NCBI GenBank assembly: GCA_963753285.1 | Contig: CAVWBT010000016.1 | Location: forward strand, 186,001 to 250,000 | Direction: 5' to 3' | Length of the DNA stretch: 64,000 nucleotides | From: JAHEDH01 sp963753285 | GTDB lineage: Bacteria > Actinomycetota > Acidimicrobiia > Spongiisociales > ZC4RG35 | In this document: positions 23,222 through 31,996 of the stretch, in pieces | How the letters are laid out: the number at the start of each line of letters is the position of its first letter | Position numbering within the stretch: position 1 is the stretch's first letter | Notes under the pieces: model-generated | The model's database searches: none | Told to the model about the DNA's origin: nothing | What the model saw: the letters and a program-made list of their open reading frames with translations, nothing else | Translations under genes and position numbers: made by a program

Positions 23222-25546
23222 GTGCATCGCCTTGTCGTGTTCCTGCTCATCGTCTCCCAGTTCGTCGCAGCGTGTGGAGACTCGCGCCTCGGCGGGAGCG
23301 TCGTCCAGGGGGCGCTGCCCGAAGCCGACGTTGCGTTGACCGTCGTCGACGAGCAGGGCGAGCTTCTGGATGGACGGCTCACGCTGACGGATGGTTCGAG
23401 CCATGAGAGCGTCGATGGCGTCGTCCAGTTGATGCTCACGGGTCCCGTCGCCGGTGTGCTCACCGCCGATGGGATGCTCGATCACCCCGTTGTGATCGAT
23501 CACACGCGCGGCGCAACCGTCATGATGCTCGCCCGCGTCGGACCCGACGGCGCCGTACGCCGCTCCTTTCACTTCGCCGGGGACACCATGCTCGCCAGGC
23601 GGTATCTCGAGGGCGTCGACGACACACACGCCCTCGCGGCCGGGGTGGTCGACGACATCGGCGCGCTGTTCGCCGCAGCCGACCATTCCACACTGAACCT
23701 CGAGAGCGTGATCGGATCCCTGCCCGACGAGGATCGTTCTCCGGGAAAGCGGTGGGCGATCCAGTCCGTTCCGGAGATCGTCACGATGCTGGACCGCCTC
23801 GGCGTCGACCTCGTGACGCTGGGCAACAACCACATCGGCGACTTCGACGATCCGGGGGTGGTCTCGACGTTCCAGCACCTGGAAGCCGGCGGCGTCGACT
23901 GGGTGGGGGCAGGCGTCGATGAGCGCGAGGCCGTACGGCCGATCGTTTACGAGGTCGACGCTCTCGCCGTCTCGACCGCCTCGTTCCTGCTTCCAGACGG
24001 CAACGCCAACAACGACAACCTCCCACTCACCGGTGACGACGAACACGACGGGCAGGATCCTCGCCTCGAGTGGCAGTACGAGTACCGCGAGGTCGATCTC
24101 GAAGGACCTGTCAGCCGGTTGTCAGGCGCAGTCCGGGCAGGAGACGTATGGGCGTGGTTCCGGGCCAACACATCCGGCACCCCGAGCGACGCGCCGCTGT
24201 GGGAACGGGCCGAGGCGGTCTTCCCCGAACTCCAGGACTTCGGGGCGCGTCGTGCGCACGGCGGCGCCGCGCTGCACACCGACGAGAACGTCGAGGCCGT
24301 ACTGCACAGCACCGACGCGGAACTGTCGATCGTGCAACTGCATGGGGGCTTTCAGTACCAGTCGGCTCCGAGCCGGGGCGTCGTTGACGCGGCACGCCAC
24401 GCGATCGATGCAGGGGCCGACCTCGTGGTTGCCCACCACCCGCACGTGCTCGGCGGATTCGAGTACTACGGAGACGGGCTGATCCTCTGGAGTCTGGGCA
24501 ACTTCGTATTCGATCAAGAGCTGTTCGTGACGTATCGGTCTGCGTTCGCCCGGATGGTGTACGAGGGCGATGACCTCTTGGATGCATCGTTCATCCCGTT
24601 GTATCTGATCGACTATCGCCCTGTGCCCGCTGCAGGAACAGCCGCACTCGAGACCGCCTCCCATCTCGCCGTCCTCGCTCAGAACGACACCGTCACGGTG
24701 GCCGTGGAGGGTGGCGACCCGGCGATGACGCCCCGGACAGACGAAGCGCGCAGCGGCAGCGTCCTCCTCCGGGACGATGGCTCGATCGCGCTGGTAGACG
24801 GGCCGCCGCAGACGAGAGTCGTCCGTATTCCCGACTCCGGTGTCCTGGAAGTCGCCCAAGATGAAGGCCTCGTCAATCCCGGCGACAGCGGCTTCGAGAT
24901 CGGACGGGACCTGTTCGGATGGGGTGCCTTCGAGCAGACCGTCGCCGATGGGGAGGTCGATCGGGCGCCGATGTGGAACATGCAGGGGGCCTCCGGCTTC
25001 ACATGGAACACCCGGGAGTCGGACGGGTATCTGGTCTACGACCCCTCGAGGGCTGAGGCCGGCAGGGTGAGGACGAGGTCGAGGATTCCACTGGTGCCGT
25101 CGAGGTATGTGGATCCATCCGGCCGTGCTCTCCAGGCTCCGCCGAGAGTCGAAGTCTCGCTGTCGACGGCGGCCTCGTGGCTGACTGCGTTCAACGTCCG
25201 TGTGGACACCTATCACTTCAGTGATCGCAACCCGGCGCGCTATCCGGTCAACGTTCGGTTGTCGTCGCAGGACTATGAGGCGACGATCGGCAGGGCACAG
25301 TCGACGAAGATCTCATTCGACATACCGAGCGACCAGCTCTTCGACGCCGACAGTGGTCTCGAAGCGACTGCGATGATGCTCTATCTGGAAAACCCCTCCA
25401 CGAGACTGGGCACACTCGAGATAGATGACGTTGCCGTGATCGAGTGGCGACCCGCGAGCGAATTCCTGTTCGAAGCCGTCATCGATGCCGACGTGCTCAT
25501 CGGGACTCCCGGGGCGGAGGTTCAACTGGTCGATCTGCGTGGCTGA
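23222..25546 (+). CDS. CapA-family lipoprotein with C-terminal extension
   Basis: A 774-residue exported lipoprotein: signal peptide with lipobox FVAAC (Cys18). Residues about 110-460 form the CapA/PGA_cap metallophosphatase-like domain: HFAGDTMLARR, STLNLESVIG, VTLGNNHIGDFDD, QLHGGFQYQS, VVAHHPHVLGGFE and WSLGNFVFDQ. The roughly 300-residue C-terminal part looks like beta-sandwich modules (FNVRVDTYHFSDRNPARYPV). CapA proteins assist poly-gamma-glutamate export or anchoring; the PgsBC pair of this genome lies 14 kb away. GTG 23222 is the start. Its 3' end overlaps the lysA stop by 25 bases. Confidence 0.85.
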   Translation: MHRLVVFLLIVSQFVAACGDSRLGGSVVQGALPEADVALTVVDEQGELLDGRLTLTDGSSHESVDGVVQLMLTGPVAGVLTADGMLDHPVVIDHTRGATVMMLARVGPDGAVRRSFHFAGDTMLARRYLEGVDDTHALAAGVVDDIGALFAAADHSTLNLESVIGSLPDEDRSPGKRWAIQSVPEIVTMLDRLGVDLVTLGNNHIGDFDDPGVVSTFQHLEAGGVDWVGAGVDEREAVRPIVYEVDALAVSTASFLLPDGNANNDNLPLTGDDEHDGQDPRLEWQYEYREVDLEGPVSRLSGAVRAGDVWAWFRANTSGTPSDAPLWERAEAVFPELQDFGARRAHGGAALHTDENVEAVLHSTDAELSIVQLHGGFQYQSAPSRGVVDAARHAIDAGADLVVAHHPHVLGGFEYYGDGLILWSLGNFVFDQELFVTYRSAFARMVYEGDDLLDASFIPLYLIDYRPVPAAGTAALETASHLAVLAQNDTVTVAVEGGDPAMTPRTDEARSGSVLLRDDGSIALVDGPPQTRVVRIPDSGVLEVAQDEGLVNPGDSGFEIGRDLFGWGAFEQTVADGEVDRAPMWNMQGASGFTWNTRESDGYLVYDPSRAEAGRVRTRSRIPLVPSRYVDPSGRALQAPPRVEVSLSTAASWLTAFNVRVDTYHFSDRNPARYPVNVRLSSQDYEATIGRAQSTKISFDIPSDQLFDADSGLEATAMMLYLENPSTRLGTLEIDDVAVIEWRPASEFLFEAVIDADVLIGTPGAEVQLVDLRG

Positions 25547-26814
25547 TCGACGTCGGACCTCACCAGATCGTCGTACGTCTCGCGACGGATCACGAGTCGC
25601 GCCGCGCCGTCGCGGACGAACACGACTGCGGGGCGCAAGACCTTGTTGTAGTTGGACCCCATCGAGTGGCCGTACGCACCGGTCACCGGGGTTGCGATGA
25701 GCTCACCGACCTCGAACCCCGTTGGTACCGAACCGTCCCGCACCAGCACGTCGCCGGACTCGCAATGTTTGCCCACGAGCCGGATGCGCTCCGGCCGTTC
25801 GTCCGTGACCCGCGTCGGGAGAAAGGTCTCGTAGCCGCTCCCGTACAGGACGGGTCGAGGGTTGTCGCTCATGCCACCATCCACCGCGACGTACGTCCTG
25901 ATGCCGGGCAGGCGCTTGATCGTGCCGATGGTGTACACCGTGACCGCGGCGTCTGCCACGATCGCTCGCCCGGGCTCACACCACAGCTCCGACGTGATGC
26001 CGAGCCGTCTGGCGGCGGAGTGCACGGTTTCGGCCCAGTCATCGATCGACGGCGCCTCCTCGCCCTCCACGTAGGCGACACCCAGCCCACCGCCGATCAC
26101 CATCTCGGGGAAGTCGAAGTCCGCCGCAGAGGCAGCGAGGACCTCGAGTGACTCGGCGAACGAGTCGACCCGGAACACCTGTGATCCGATGTGCGCATGG
26201 ATCCCACGGACCTCCATCGACGGCGATGTCTCTGCCCTCCGGATGGCTTCCGCCGCCGCACCGCTCGAGACCGTGAAGCCGAACTTCGAATCGTCCTGGC
26301 CTGTTCTCACGAACTCGTGCGTGTGGGCCTCCACGCCCGGTGTCACTCGAATGAAGACCTTGGGCGGGTTCGCACCGTCCGCGACGAGCCGCTCGATCCG
26401 ATCCAACTCATCAAAGCTGTCGACGGCGATCCTCCCGACTCCGGCATCCAGCGCCATCGCGAGCTCGGAGACGGACTTGTTGTTGCCGTGGAAGACCAGT
26501 CGATCCGCCGGCACACCCGCGTGCAGAGCAACGAAGAGCTCGCCGCCGGTGGCGACGTCGATGCGCATCCCCTCCTCGGCGGCCAATCTCGCCATGGCCG
26601 TGCAGAGAAAGGCCTTCGATGCATACACGGCCCCGTTCGGGAAGCCCCGGACGGCCGCCCTCGCCCGATCCCGCAGATGCCGTTCGTCGTAGATGAAGAG
26701 CGGTGTGCCGTACTCGGCTGCGAGCCGATCGACCCTGACCCCTCCGATCGCGAGTGATCCGTCGGGTTCGACGGACGCGTTGTCGGGAAGGAGAGAGAGT
26801 GGAATGGACGACAC
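25522..26814 (-). CDS. lysA: Diaminopimelate decarboxylase
   Basis: A 430-residue PLP enzyme making L-lysine from meso-diaminopimelate. The PLP lysine is Lys67 (AVYASKAFLCTAM). HIGSQVF, GGGLGVAY, EPGRAIVADA, CESGDVL and GAYGHSMGSNYN follow in the order of fold-III decarboxylases. It starts 49 bases after a small membrane-protein gene on the same strand, and both may share one leaderless promoter. The stop overlaps the capA-like gene. Confidence 0.93.
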   Translation of the reverse strand: MSSIPLSLLPDNASVEPDGSLAIGGVRVDRLAAEYGTPLFIYDERHLRDRARAAVRGFPNGAVYASKAFLCTAMARLAAEEGMRIDVATGGELFVALHAGVPADRLVFHGNNKSVSELAMALDAGVGRIAVDSFDELDRIERLVADGANPPKVFIRVTPGVEAHTHEFVRTGQDDSKFGFTVSSGAAAEAIRRAETSPSMEVRGIHAHIGSQVFRVDSFAESLEVLAASAADFDFPEMVIGGGLGVAYVEGEEAPSIDDWAETVHSAARRLGITSELWCEPGRAIVADAAVTVYTIGTIKRLPGIRTYVAVDGGMSDNPRPVLYGSGYETFLPTRVTDERPERIRLVGKHCESGDVLVRDGSVPTGFEVGELIATPVTGAYGHSMGSNYNKVLRPAVVFVRDGAARLVIRRETYDDLVRSDVDQPRRSTS

Positions 26815-26863
26815 GTCGACAGACCCTACTCCGGACCGCCCCCTGACCGACCTCGACCGGTCG

Positions 26864-27031
26864 CTACTCGGGCGACTGTTTCGAGAGGTACCACCAGCCG
26901 AGACCGTGGACGCCGACGCCCGCTGCGAGGACCGCAGCGACGAGGAACTCGCCGAGCAGCGCAGCTGCGATGCCGGCGATCACGGCGGCGATGACGAGGG
27001 CGGTTCGAACACCGTTGAGAGGTCCGTACAT
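26864..27031 (-). CDS. 55-residue small membrane protein upstream of lysA
   Basis: A short gene reading MYGPLNGVRTALVIAAVIAG and ending YLSKQSPE, with two hydrophobic segments (about 10-27 and 29-48, the latter ending GLGWWYL). TAGCCT at 27044-27039 on this strand stands exactly seven bases before the ATG, the leaderless promoter pattern seen also for the divergent gene at 27106. The reading frame and promoter support a real gene. No family is recognised. It is followed by lysA after 49 bases. Confidence 0.65.
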   Translation of the reverse strand: MYGPLNGVRTALVIAAVIAGIAAALLGEFLVAAVLAAGVGVHGLGWWYLSKQSPE

Positions 27032-27038
27032 GGTGATC

Positions 27039-27044
27039 AGGCTA
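27039..27044 (-). promoter_or_regulatory. Leaderless -10 box for the small membrane protein/lysA
   Basis: On the minus strand TAGCCT, then seven bases, then ATG 27031. No SD is present. Confidence 0.55.
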
Positions 27045-27092
27045 TCGATCGGCCGGCCGCTATCGCGAATCAGGCTACGCCGGGGCGCTTGG

Positions 27093-27098
27093 TAGGTT
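27093..27098 (+). promoter_or_regulatory. Leaderless -10 box for the DsbA-like gene
   Basis: TAGGTT lies exactly seven bases before ATG 27106 with no SD. It is divergent from the box at 27039-27044, so two leaderless transcripts start within about 75 bases. Confidence 0.6.
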
Positions 27099-27105
27099 CG
27101 TGGTC

Positions 27106-27714
27106 ATGCAGATCGACTTCTACTTCGACCCCCTGTGTCCGTGGTGCTGGATCACGAGCCGCTGGATCACAGAGGTCAGCGAGCACCGCGACCTCGAGCT
27201 CACGTGGCAGCCGTTCTCCCTGGCGATCAAGAACGACACCGGCAGCTCTGGGAGCTACCGCCCGACCGAGGAGTGGGGGCTTCGCGGGCTTCGGGTGATC
27301 GAGGCAGTCCGCCGGGAACTCGGGGACGATGCGGTCGGCCGCGTCTACTCGGAGATGGGAGCACGGAAACACAACGACGGCGAAGCTCTCCCAGACCATG
27401 CAGATGTGCTGTCGACGCTCGGAATCGACCCGTCGCTCGCCGCAGCCGCAGACGACGTCGCATGGGACGCCGTCATCGAGGCGTCGATGGAAGTTGCGCT
27501 CGAACTCGCCGGTGACGACGTCGGCGTCCCTACGATCGTCTACGAGGGTCGGACCGCGTTCTTCGGGCCCGTGATCTCGCCCGCTCCGACGGGTGATGCC
27601 TCGCTCCGTCTGTGGGACTCGCTCGCGACGCTCGCCACGACGACCGACGGCTTCTTCGAGCTCAAACGGACACGTGAAGTGGGACCGATGTTCGGAGAGC
27701 GGCCCCGGCCCTGA
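27106..27714 (+). CDS. DsbA-family oxidoreductase, Rv2466c-like (mycothiol-linked)
   Basis: A 202-residue thioredoxin-fold protein. The active-site CPWC (Cys11-Cys14, in FYFDPLCPWCWITSRW) is at the N terminus and a cis-Pro segment (VGVPTIVYEGRTAFFGPVIS) near 145-165. It has no signal peptide, so it acts in the cytoplasm. The similarity to Mycobacterium Rv2466c suggests a mycothiol-dependent reductase; that link is family knowledge, not proven here. ATG 27106 is fixed by the leaderless -10 box. Confidence 0.82.
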   Translation: MQIDFYFDPLCPWCWITSRWITEVSEHRDLELTWQPFSLAIKNDTGSSGSYRPTEEWGLRGLRVIEAVRRELGDDAVGRVYSEMGARKHNDGEALPDHADVLSTLGIDPSLAAAADDVAWDAVIEASMEVALELAGDDVGVPTIVYEGRTAFFGPVISPAPTGDASLRLWDSLATLATTTDGFFELKRTREVGPMFGERPRP

Positions 27715-27863
27715 CCCGGCGAGCACGCGCCCGAGACGGCCGAGGGCGCATCCCCAGGATCCCGGCTCCGATCACGACCACATCAGCCGATCGATTCACT
27801 CGCTACGTCGTTGTGAGCCCATTCGGGGCGATCCGCGTGGGAGATCTGCGTCGACGTGATCCG

Positions 27864-27869
27864 TAGACT
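27864..27869 (+). promoter_or_regulatory. Leaderless -10 box for the MFS gene
   Basis: TAGACT ends seven bases before ATG 27877, which makes that ATG the best start; ATG 27874 is only four bases away. Confidence 0.55.
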
Positions 27870-27876
27870 TCCGATG

Positions 27877-29115
27877 ATGTCCCAACCGACCGCCGTCTCC
27901 TCGCGCAGATTCCCGGGTTGGCGGATTCTGGGGTTGGCTGTCGTCACCGCCGCCCTGACCGGTCCCGGTCAGACGATCGGCGTGTCGGTGTTCGTGGATC
28001 ACTTCATCGCCGATCTCGATCTGACCCGCTCGGCGGTGTCGACGGCGTATCTCATCGGAACCCTCACCGCCGCGTTCGGGCTGCCGATCGTCGGACGGCA
28101 GATCGATGCACGGGGTGTGAGACTCGGCATGACCCTCATCGGCTCGGGATTCGCGATCGCGCTCGCATTGATGTCGGGGGTCGCCGGCTTCGTCACCCTC
28201 GCCGCGGGGTTCGTGCTCATCCGTCTCTTCGGACAGGGATCATTGACGCTGGTGTCGACGGTCGCTGTGACACTGTGGTTCCGATCACGACGCGGCTTCG
28301 TCCTGGGACTGCTCGCAACCGGGACGGGCATGTTGATGAGCCTCGTGCCCGTCGCATCGAATGCGGTGATCGATGCCGTCGGCTGGCGGGCCGCATGGCT
28401 CGTCCTCGCAGGTGTGATCGCGGTGACGGTGATTCCGATCGGCTGGTTCGGAATGATCAACCGGCCGTCCGACCTCGGGCTCGAGCCGGATGGCGGAGAG
28501 CTCGGCTCCGGCGGGGTCACGACGATCGATCGGTCGGCAACTCGTGGCGAAGCGGTTCGCACTCCGCGCTTCTGGATCCTGGTCGCAGCGAGCTCGTCGG
28601 TCGGGATGCTCGCCACCGCACTCAACTTTCATCAGATCTCGCTGCTCGGAGATGCGGGTCTCACTGCCACCCAGGCGGCGGCGATGTTCCTCCCGCAGTT
28701 CGTGGGTACGGCGATCGCCGGGGTGGTCTTCGGCTGGCTGAGCGATCGGCTGACCGGCAGAACCCTGATTCCACTCTCGATGGGCATCCTCGCATCCACG
28801 CTTCTCCTCGCCGCCAACCTGGCGGGTGGGCTGACGATCGCCGCGTACGCACTCACTCTGGGAGCGGCCGGTGGGGCGTCTCGAAGCGTCGGGAGCACAC
28901 TGATGCCGAGATGGTTCGGCACGGACCACATCGGATCGATCACCGGGCTGTCCACTCTCGTCGGCGTTGCGTCGACCGCAGTCGGTCCGGTGGCCTACTC
29001 CCTCGCCAGGGACTTCGCAGGAACCTACGAGACGGCGTCGCTCGTGTTCGTGACCGTTCCGTTGACAGTCGCCGCAGTCGCCATCCTGGGTGCTCAGCGC
29101 TGGCTCGCGCCCTGA
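27877..29115 (+). CDS. Major facilitator superfamily transporter
   Basis: A 412-residue protein with 12 predicted membrane helices in two halves. GLPIVGRQIDARGVRLG is the loop 2-3 MFS motif in the first half and FGWLSDRLTGRTLI its counterpart in the second. A central loop (RSATRGEAVRTPRFWIL) joins the halves, as in oxalate/formate antiporter or monocarboxylate-like members. The substrate is unknown. It is followed by an aminotransferase gene with its own promoter. Confidence 0.87.
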   Translation: MSQPTAVSSRRFPGWRILGLAVVTAALTGPGQTIGVSVFVDHFIADLDLTRSAVSTAYLIGTLTAAFGLPIVGRQIDARGVRLGMTLIGSGFAIALALMSGVAGFVTLAAGFVLIRLFGQGSLTLVSTVAVTLWFRSRRGFVLGLLATGTGMLMSLVPVASNAVIDAVGWRAAWLVLAGVIAVTVIPIGWFGMINRPSDLGLEPDGGELGSGGVTTIDRSATRGEAVRTPRFWILVAASSSVGMLATALNFHQISLLGDAGLTATQAAAMFLPQFVGTAIAGVVFGWLSDRLTGRTLIPLSMGILASTLLLAANLAGGLTIAAYALTLGAAGGASRSVGSTLMPRWFGTDHIGSITGLSTLVGVASTAVGPVAYSLARDFAGTYETASLVFVTVPLTVAAVAILGAQRWLAP

Positions 29116-29176
29116 CCGCTACGCGCCGAGAGCTCGTTCCGGCCGGAGCGGAACTGCTCGAGATGCCCGAGCGACG

Positions 29177-29182
29177 TAGAGT
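29177..29182 (+). promoter_or_regulatory. Leaderless -10 box for the aminotransferase gene
   Basis: TAGAGT followed by six bases and ATG 29189; no SD is present. Confidence 0.5.
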
Positions 29183-29188
29183 CGTCTG

Positions 29189-30265
29189 ATGCCACTACCG
29201 AGTCGCACACTGATGGGGCCAGGCCCCGGCAACCCGTATCCAGAAGTCGCTCTCGGCTTCGCCCGTCCACTATTGGGTCATCTCGACCCCGAGTTCCTCA
29301 CGGTCCTCGACGAGACCAACGACCGGCTCAGAGAGGTGTGGAAGACGTCCAACGAGTTGACGTTTCCCGTGTCGGGTACCGGCTCGGCGGGGATGGAGAT
29401 CAGCTTCGTGAACGTCGTCCGACCCGGATCAGTGGTGGTCGTCGGCGTCAACGGCGTGTTCGGCGGCCGTATGTGCGATGTGGCTGCCCGGGCGGGAGCA
29501 GAGGTGATCCGTGTCGATTTCGAGTGGGGACAGCCGGTCGATCCCGATCGCCTCGCCGAGGCCCATCCATCACCTGACATCATCGCCCTCGTGCACGCCG
29601 AGACGTCCACCGGCGTTCGCTCCGACGTGGCGGCGGTGGCGGAGCGAAAGGGTGATGCGCTGCTGATCGCCGACTGCGTGACTTCCCTCGGCGGCATCCC
29701 CGTCGAGATCGACGAGTGGGGTGTCGACATCGCGTACTCGGGGACCCAGAAGTGCCTGGGCGTGCCTCCGGGCCTGGCTCCGTTCACGATCAACCAGCGG
29801 GCGCTCGATCGCATCGTGCCGACTCCTCAGTCCTGGTACCTCGATCTCAACCTGATCGCCGGATACATCGGGAGCGACTCCGGGCGCTCGTATCACCACA
29901 CGGCCCCCATCTCGATGATCCAGGCGCTCCACGCCGGGCTCGGGGCGTTGCTCGACGAAGGTCTCGAGGCCTCCTTCGACCGTCACCAGCGAGTTGGCGA
30001 CCTGCTCAAGAAGGGGCTGGTCGAGCGAGGATTCGAGCTGTTCGCCGCCGAGGGGTACCGGCTCCCTGAGCTCACGACCGCGGTCGTACCGTCGGGGATC
30101 GACGAGTCGAACGTACGACGCCGTCTTCTCACCGAGTACGACATCGAGATCGGCGGTGGCCTGGGTCCGGTCGCGGGCAAGGTCTGGAGGATCGGGACGA
30201 TGGGCCACACCGCCCGCACGTCCAATGTCGAGATGTTCCTGGCGGCACTCGACGACCTGCTGTGA
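29189..30265 (+). CDS. Class V aminotransferase, alanine-glyoxylate/serine-glyoxylate type
   Basis: A 358-residue PLP aminotransferase. MGPGPGNPYPEVALGFARPL is the family N terminus, SGTGSAGMEISFVN binds the cofactor phosphate, ADCVTSLGGIPVEIDEWGVD holds the PLP Asp, and Lys188 lies in YSGTQKCLGVPPGLAPF. The C-terminal RIGTMGHTA binds the substrate carboxylate. Likely substrates are alanine or serine with glyoxylate; the exact pair cannot be read from sequence. It overlaps the next gene by GTGA. Confidence 0.88.
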   Translation: MPLPSRTLMGPGPGNPYPEVALGFARPLLGHLDPEFLTVLDETNDRLREVWKTSNELTFPVSGTGSAGMEISFVNVVRPGSVVVVGVNGVFGGRMCDVAARAGAEVIRVDFEWGQPVDPDRLAEAHPSPDIIALVHAETSTGVRSDVAAVAERKGDALLIADCVTSLGGIPVEIDEWGVDIAYSGTQKCLGVPPGLAPFTINQRALDRIVPTPQSWYLDLNLIAGYIGSDSGRSYHHTAPISMIQALHAGLGALLDEGLEASFDRHQRVGDLLKKGLVERGFELFAAEGYRLPELTTAVVPSGIDESNVRRRLLTEYDIEIGGGLGPVAGKVWRIGTMGHTARTSNVEMFLAALDDLL

Positions 30266-30786
30266 CGGGCCGGTGGGTCGCCTTTCTCCGGGCGATCAAC
30301 ACGGGAAACCGTCGGGTCACCGGCGATCGCCTGGTGGAAGTGTTCGAGTCACTCGGATTCGAGCGCGTCTCCAGCTTTCTGGCCAGCGGCAATGTCCTGT
30401 TCTCGGCCGACTCACCCGATCCGCTCGCCATCGAAGAGGCCCTCCGGGCCGCCCTCGGGTACGAGGTGGCGACAGTGCTCAGGTCGGGGCAGGCCGTGGG
30501 GGAGATCGCGTCGACGGTGCCGTTCGCCGTGGCGGAACTCGAGGAGTCTGAGCGCCGGATCCAGGTCATTCTGTTGCGAGACCCGGTGCCCGGGGACGTC
30601 ATGAGGGCGGCGTGGTCTGGTGCGCCGGCACAGGACCTGCTTCGTCCTCGGGGAGGCGACGTCTTCTGGCTGCCGCGGACGGGCATCTCGGACTCTGCAC
30701 TCGACCTCGGTGCTGCGGAGAAGCAGCTGGGCGCCATGACCATCCGGGCTCACAACACGATCAAGCGTCTTGCCGCCCGATTGTGA
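30262..30786 (+). CDS. DUF1697 family protein
   Basis: A 174-residue protein matching the DUF1697 pattern: WVAFLRAINTGNRRV near the start, SFLASGNVLFSA, and a C-terminal segment with ALDLGAAEKQLGAMTIRAHN ending in NTIKRLAARL. The function is unknown. The GTG start overlaps the aminotransferase stop by four bases, so both are coupled. It ends two bases before the convergent glycosidase gene. Confidence 0.85.
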   Translation: MTGRWVAFLRAINTGNRRVTGDRLVEVFESLGFERVSSFLASGNVLFSADSPDPLAIEEALRAALGYEVATVLRSGQAVGEIASTVPFAVAELEESERRIQVILLRDPVPGDVMRAAWSGAPAQDLLRPRGGDVFWLPRTGISDSALDLGAAEKQLGAMTIRAHNTIKRLAARL

Positions 30787-30788
30787 TC

Positions 30789-31916
30789 TCAGCCTCGAGC
30801 CTGGTGTTCACCTCTGCCGCCGAGGCAGAGCCGGCGGATGAATTCGGTCTCTTCCTCACGGTACGGCGCGTGGTCTTCACGGTAGATGTCGTGGAACCAC
30901 TCATCCGGGCTCACCGCACCGCGCGGTGAATCCCAGGCGAACTTGGTCTGTGTCTTGCCGGAAACGAGACCCCAGCTGAGGCATCCGACATCCTCTGACT
31001 GAAACGCCGGGAGGTGGGACTCGAAGGTGCTGCCCAGCGTTCTCGCCATGTACTCGGTGCAGATCATCGGCCGCCCCAGGAGTCGAAGCGAGCGGATGAG
31101 CCACTCGAGATGCGCCACGTCGGAGTAGTGGTGAAACGTGATGATGTCCGACGAGAGCAGCTGGAACCGATTGAGCTCGTTGAAGGACGCCGTGATCTCC
31201 CAGATCGCGGAAGTGATCGGTTGGGTGACGCCGATCGACCGACTCCACCGGAACGCTGCGTCGAGCAGTGGGATGGCATTGGCGATCAGGCCCTCGTTGC
31301 CGGGTTCGTTGTATACGTCCCACATGAGAATCCGGTCGTCGTCGGCGAACCGGTCGAGCACTCCGCTCATGTAGTCCTCGAGTCGCGGCCACTGCGCGGG
31401 GTCGACCGCCGCCTTGGCGTTCGGGCTCTGGACCCAACCGGAGTTGTGCACCCCCGGGATCGGGCTCGGTTGGGATCCCGGGTGGGCATAGTTCAACCAA
31501 ACGCCCTCGAAGAAGACCGGCATCACAGAGATTCCGTGACCCTGCGTCAACTCGAGGAAGTGGTCGATCTTGTCGATCAGCCCCTGAGGGTCCGCCCACA
31601 GCAGGTCGTGGAGGAAGATCCGCACGGTGTTGAAACCGAGGCCTGCGGCCAGGGCCAACTCGGCATCGATGGCGGCGGCGTCGAACGACTCGTCCTGCCA
31701 CATCTCCAGCTGATTGACGGCGTACGCCGGGATGTAGTTACACCCGACGATCCAGGGCCGCGCGGCGTACCAGTCGGCCGCCTGATCCCGTGACCAGCGC
31801 CCGACCCGCAAGGGGTCGTCTTCGCCGGGGAACCCGGTGAACGGACTGGGCCCAGATGACGGTGCCCCAGATGCTGAGCCGACCGATAGGTCGGAGTCGT
31901 CGTCGAGGTGCGTCAT
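30789..31916 (-). CDS. GH5-like glycoside hydrolase (cellulase/mannanase superfamily)
   Basis: A 375-residue TIM-barrel hydrolase without a clear signal peptide. The acid/base Glu is in MWDVYNEPGNEG and the nucleophile Glu is probably in ICTEYMARTLGS; FNTVRIFLHDLLW and VMPVFFEGVWLN are other barrel strands. ATG 31916 has a strong SD (GGAGGG), so the longer upstream frame is rejected. It follows the sugar-binding protein of the ABC importer after a stable hairpin and is the last gene of that operon. It may split imported oligosaccharide. Confidence 0.83.
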   Translation of the reverse strand: MTHLDDDSDLSVGSASGAPSSGPSPFTGFPGEDDPLRVGRWSRDQAADWYAARPWIVGCNYIPAYAVNQLEMWQDESFDAAAIDAELALAAGLGFNTVRIFLHDLLWADPQGLIDKIDHFLELTQGHGISVMPVFFEGVWLNYAHPGSQPSPIPGVHNSGWVQSPNAKAAVDPAQWPRLEDYMSGVLDRFADDDRILMWDVYNEPGNEGLIANAIPLLDAAFRWSRSIGVTQPITSAIWEITASFNELNRFQLLSSDIITFHHYSDVAHLEWLIRSLRLLGRPMICTEYMARTLGSTFESHLPAFQSEDVGCLSWGLVSGKTQTKFAWDSPRGAVSPDEWFHDIYREDHAPYREEETEFIRRLCLGGRGEHQARG

Positions 31917-31946
31917 CGCCGGTCCCTCCTCATGGGGCGAATGGAG

Positions 31947-31972
31947 GGGGAGGGCCGGCGACGGCCCTCCCC
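31947..31972 (-). promoter_or_regulatory. Intra-operon hairpin between the binding protein and glycosidase genes
   Basis: GGGGAGGGCCG (31947-31957) and CGGCCCTCCCC (31962-31972) form a perfect 11-bp stem with a 4-base loop. It has no T-run on either side, so it is more likely an mRNA stabiliser or attenuator than a full terminator. This is a common device to make binding protein more abundant than downstream products. Confidence 0.6.
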
Positions 31973-31996
31973 GCGTGTCTCGTTGGCGCTCGGACT

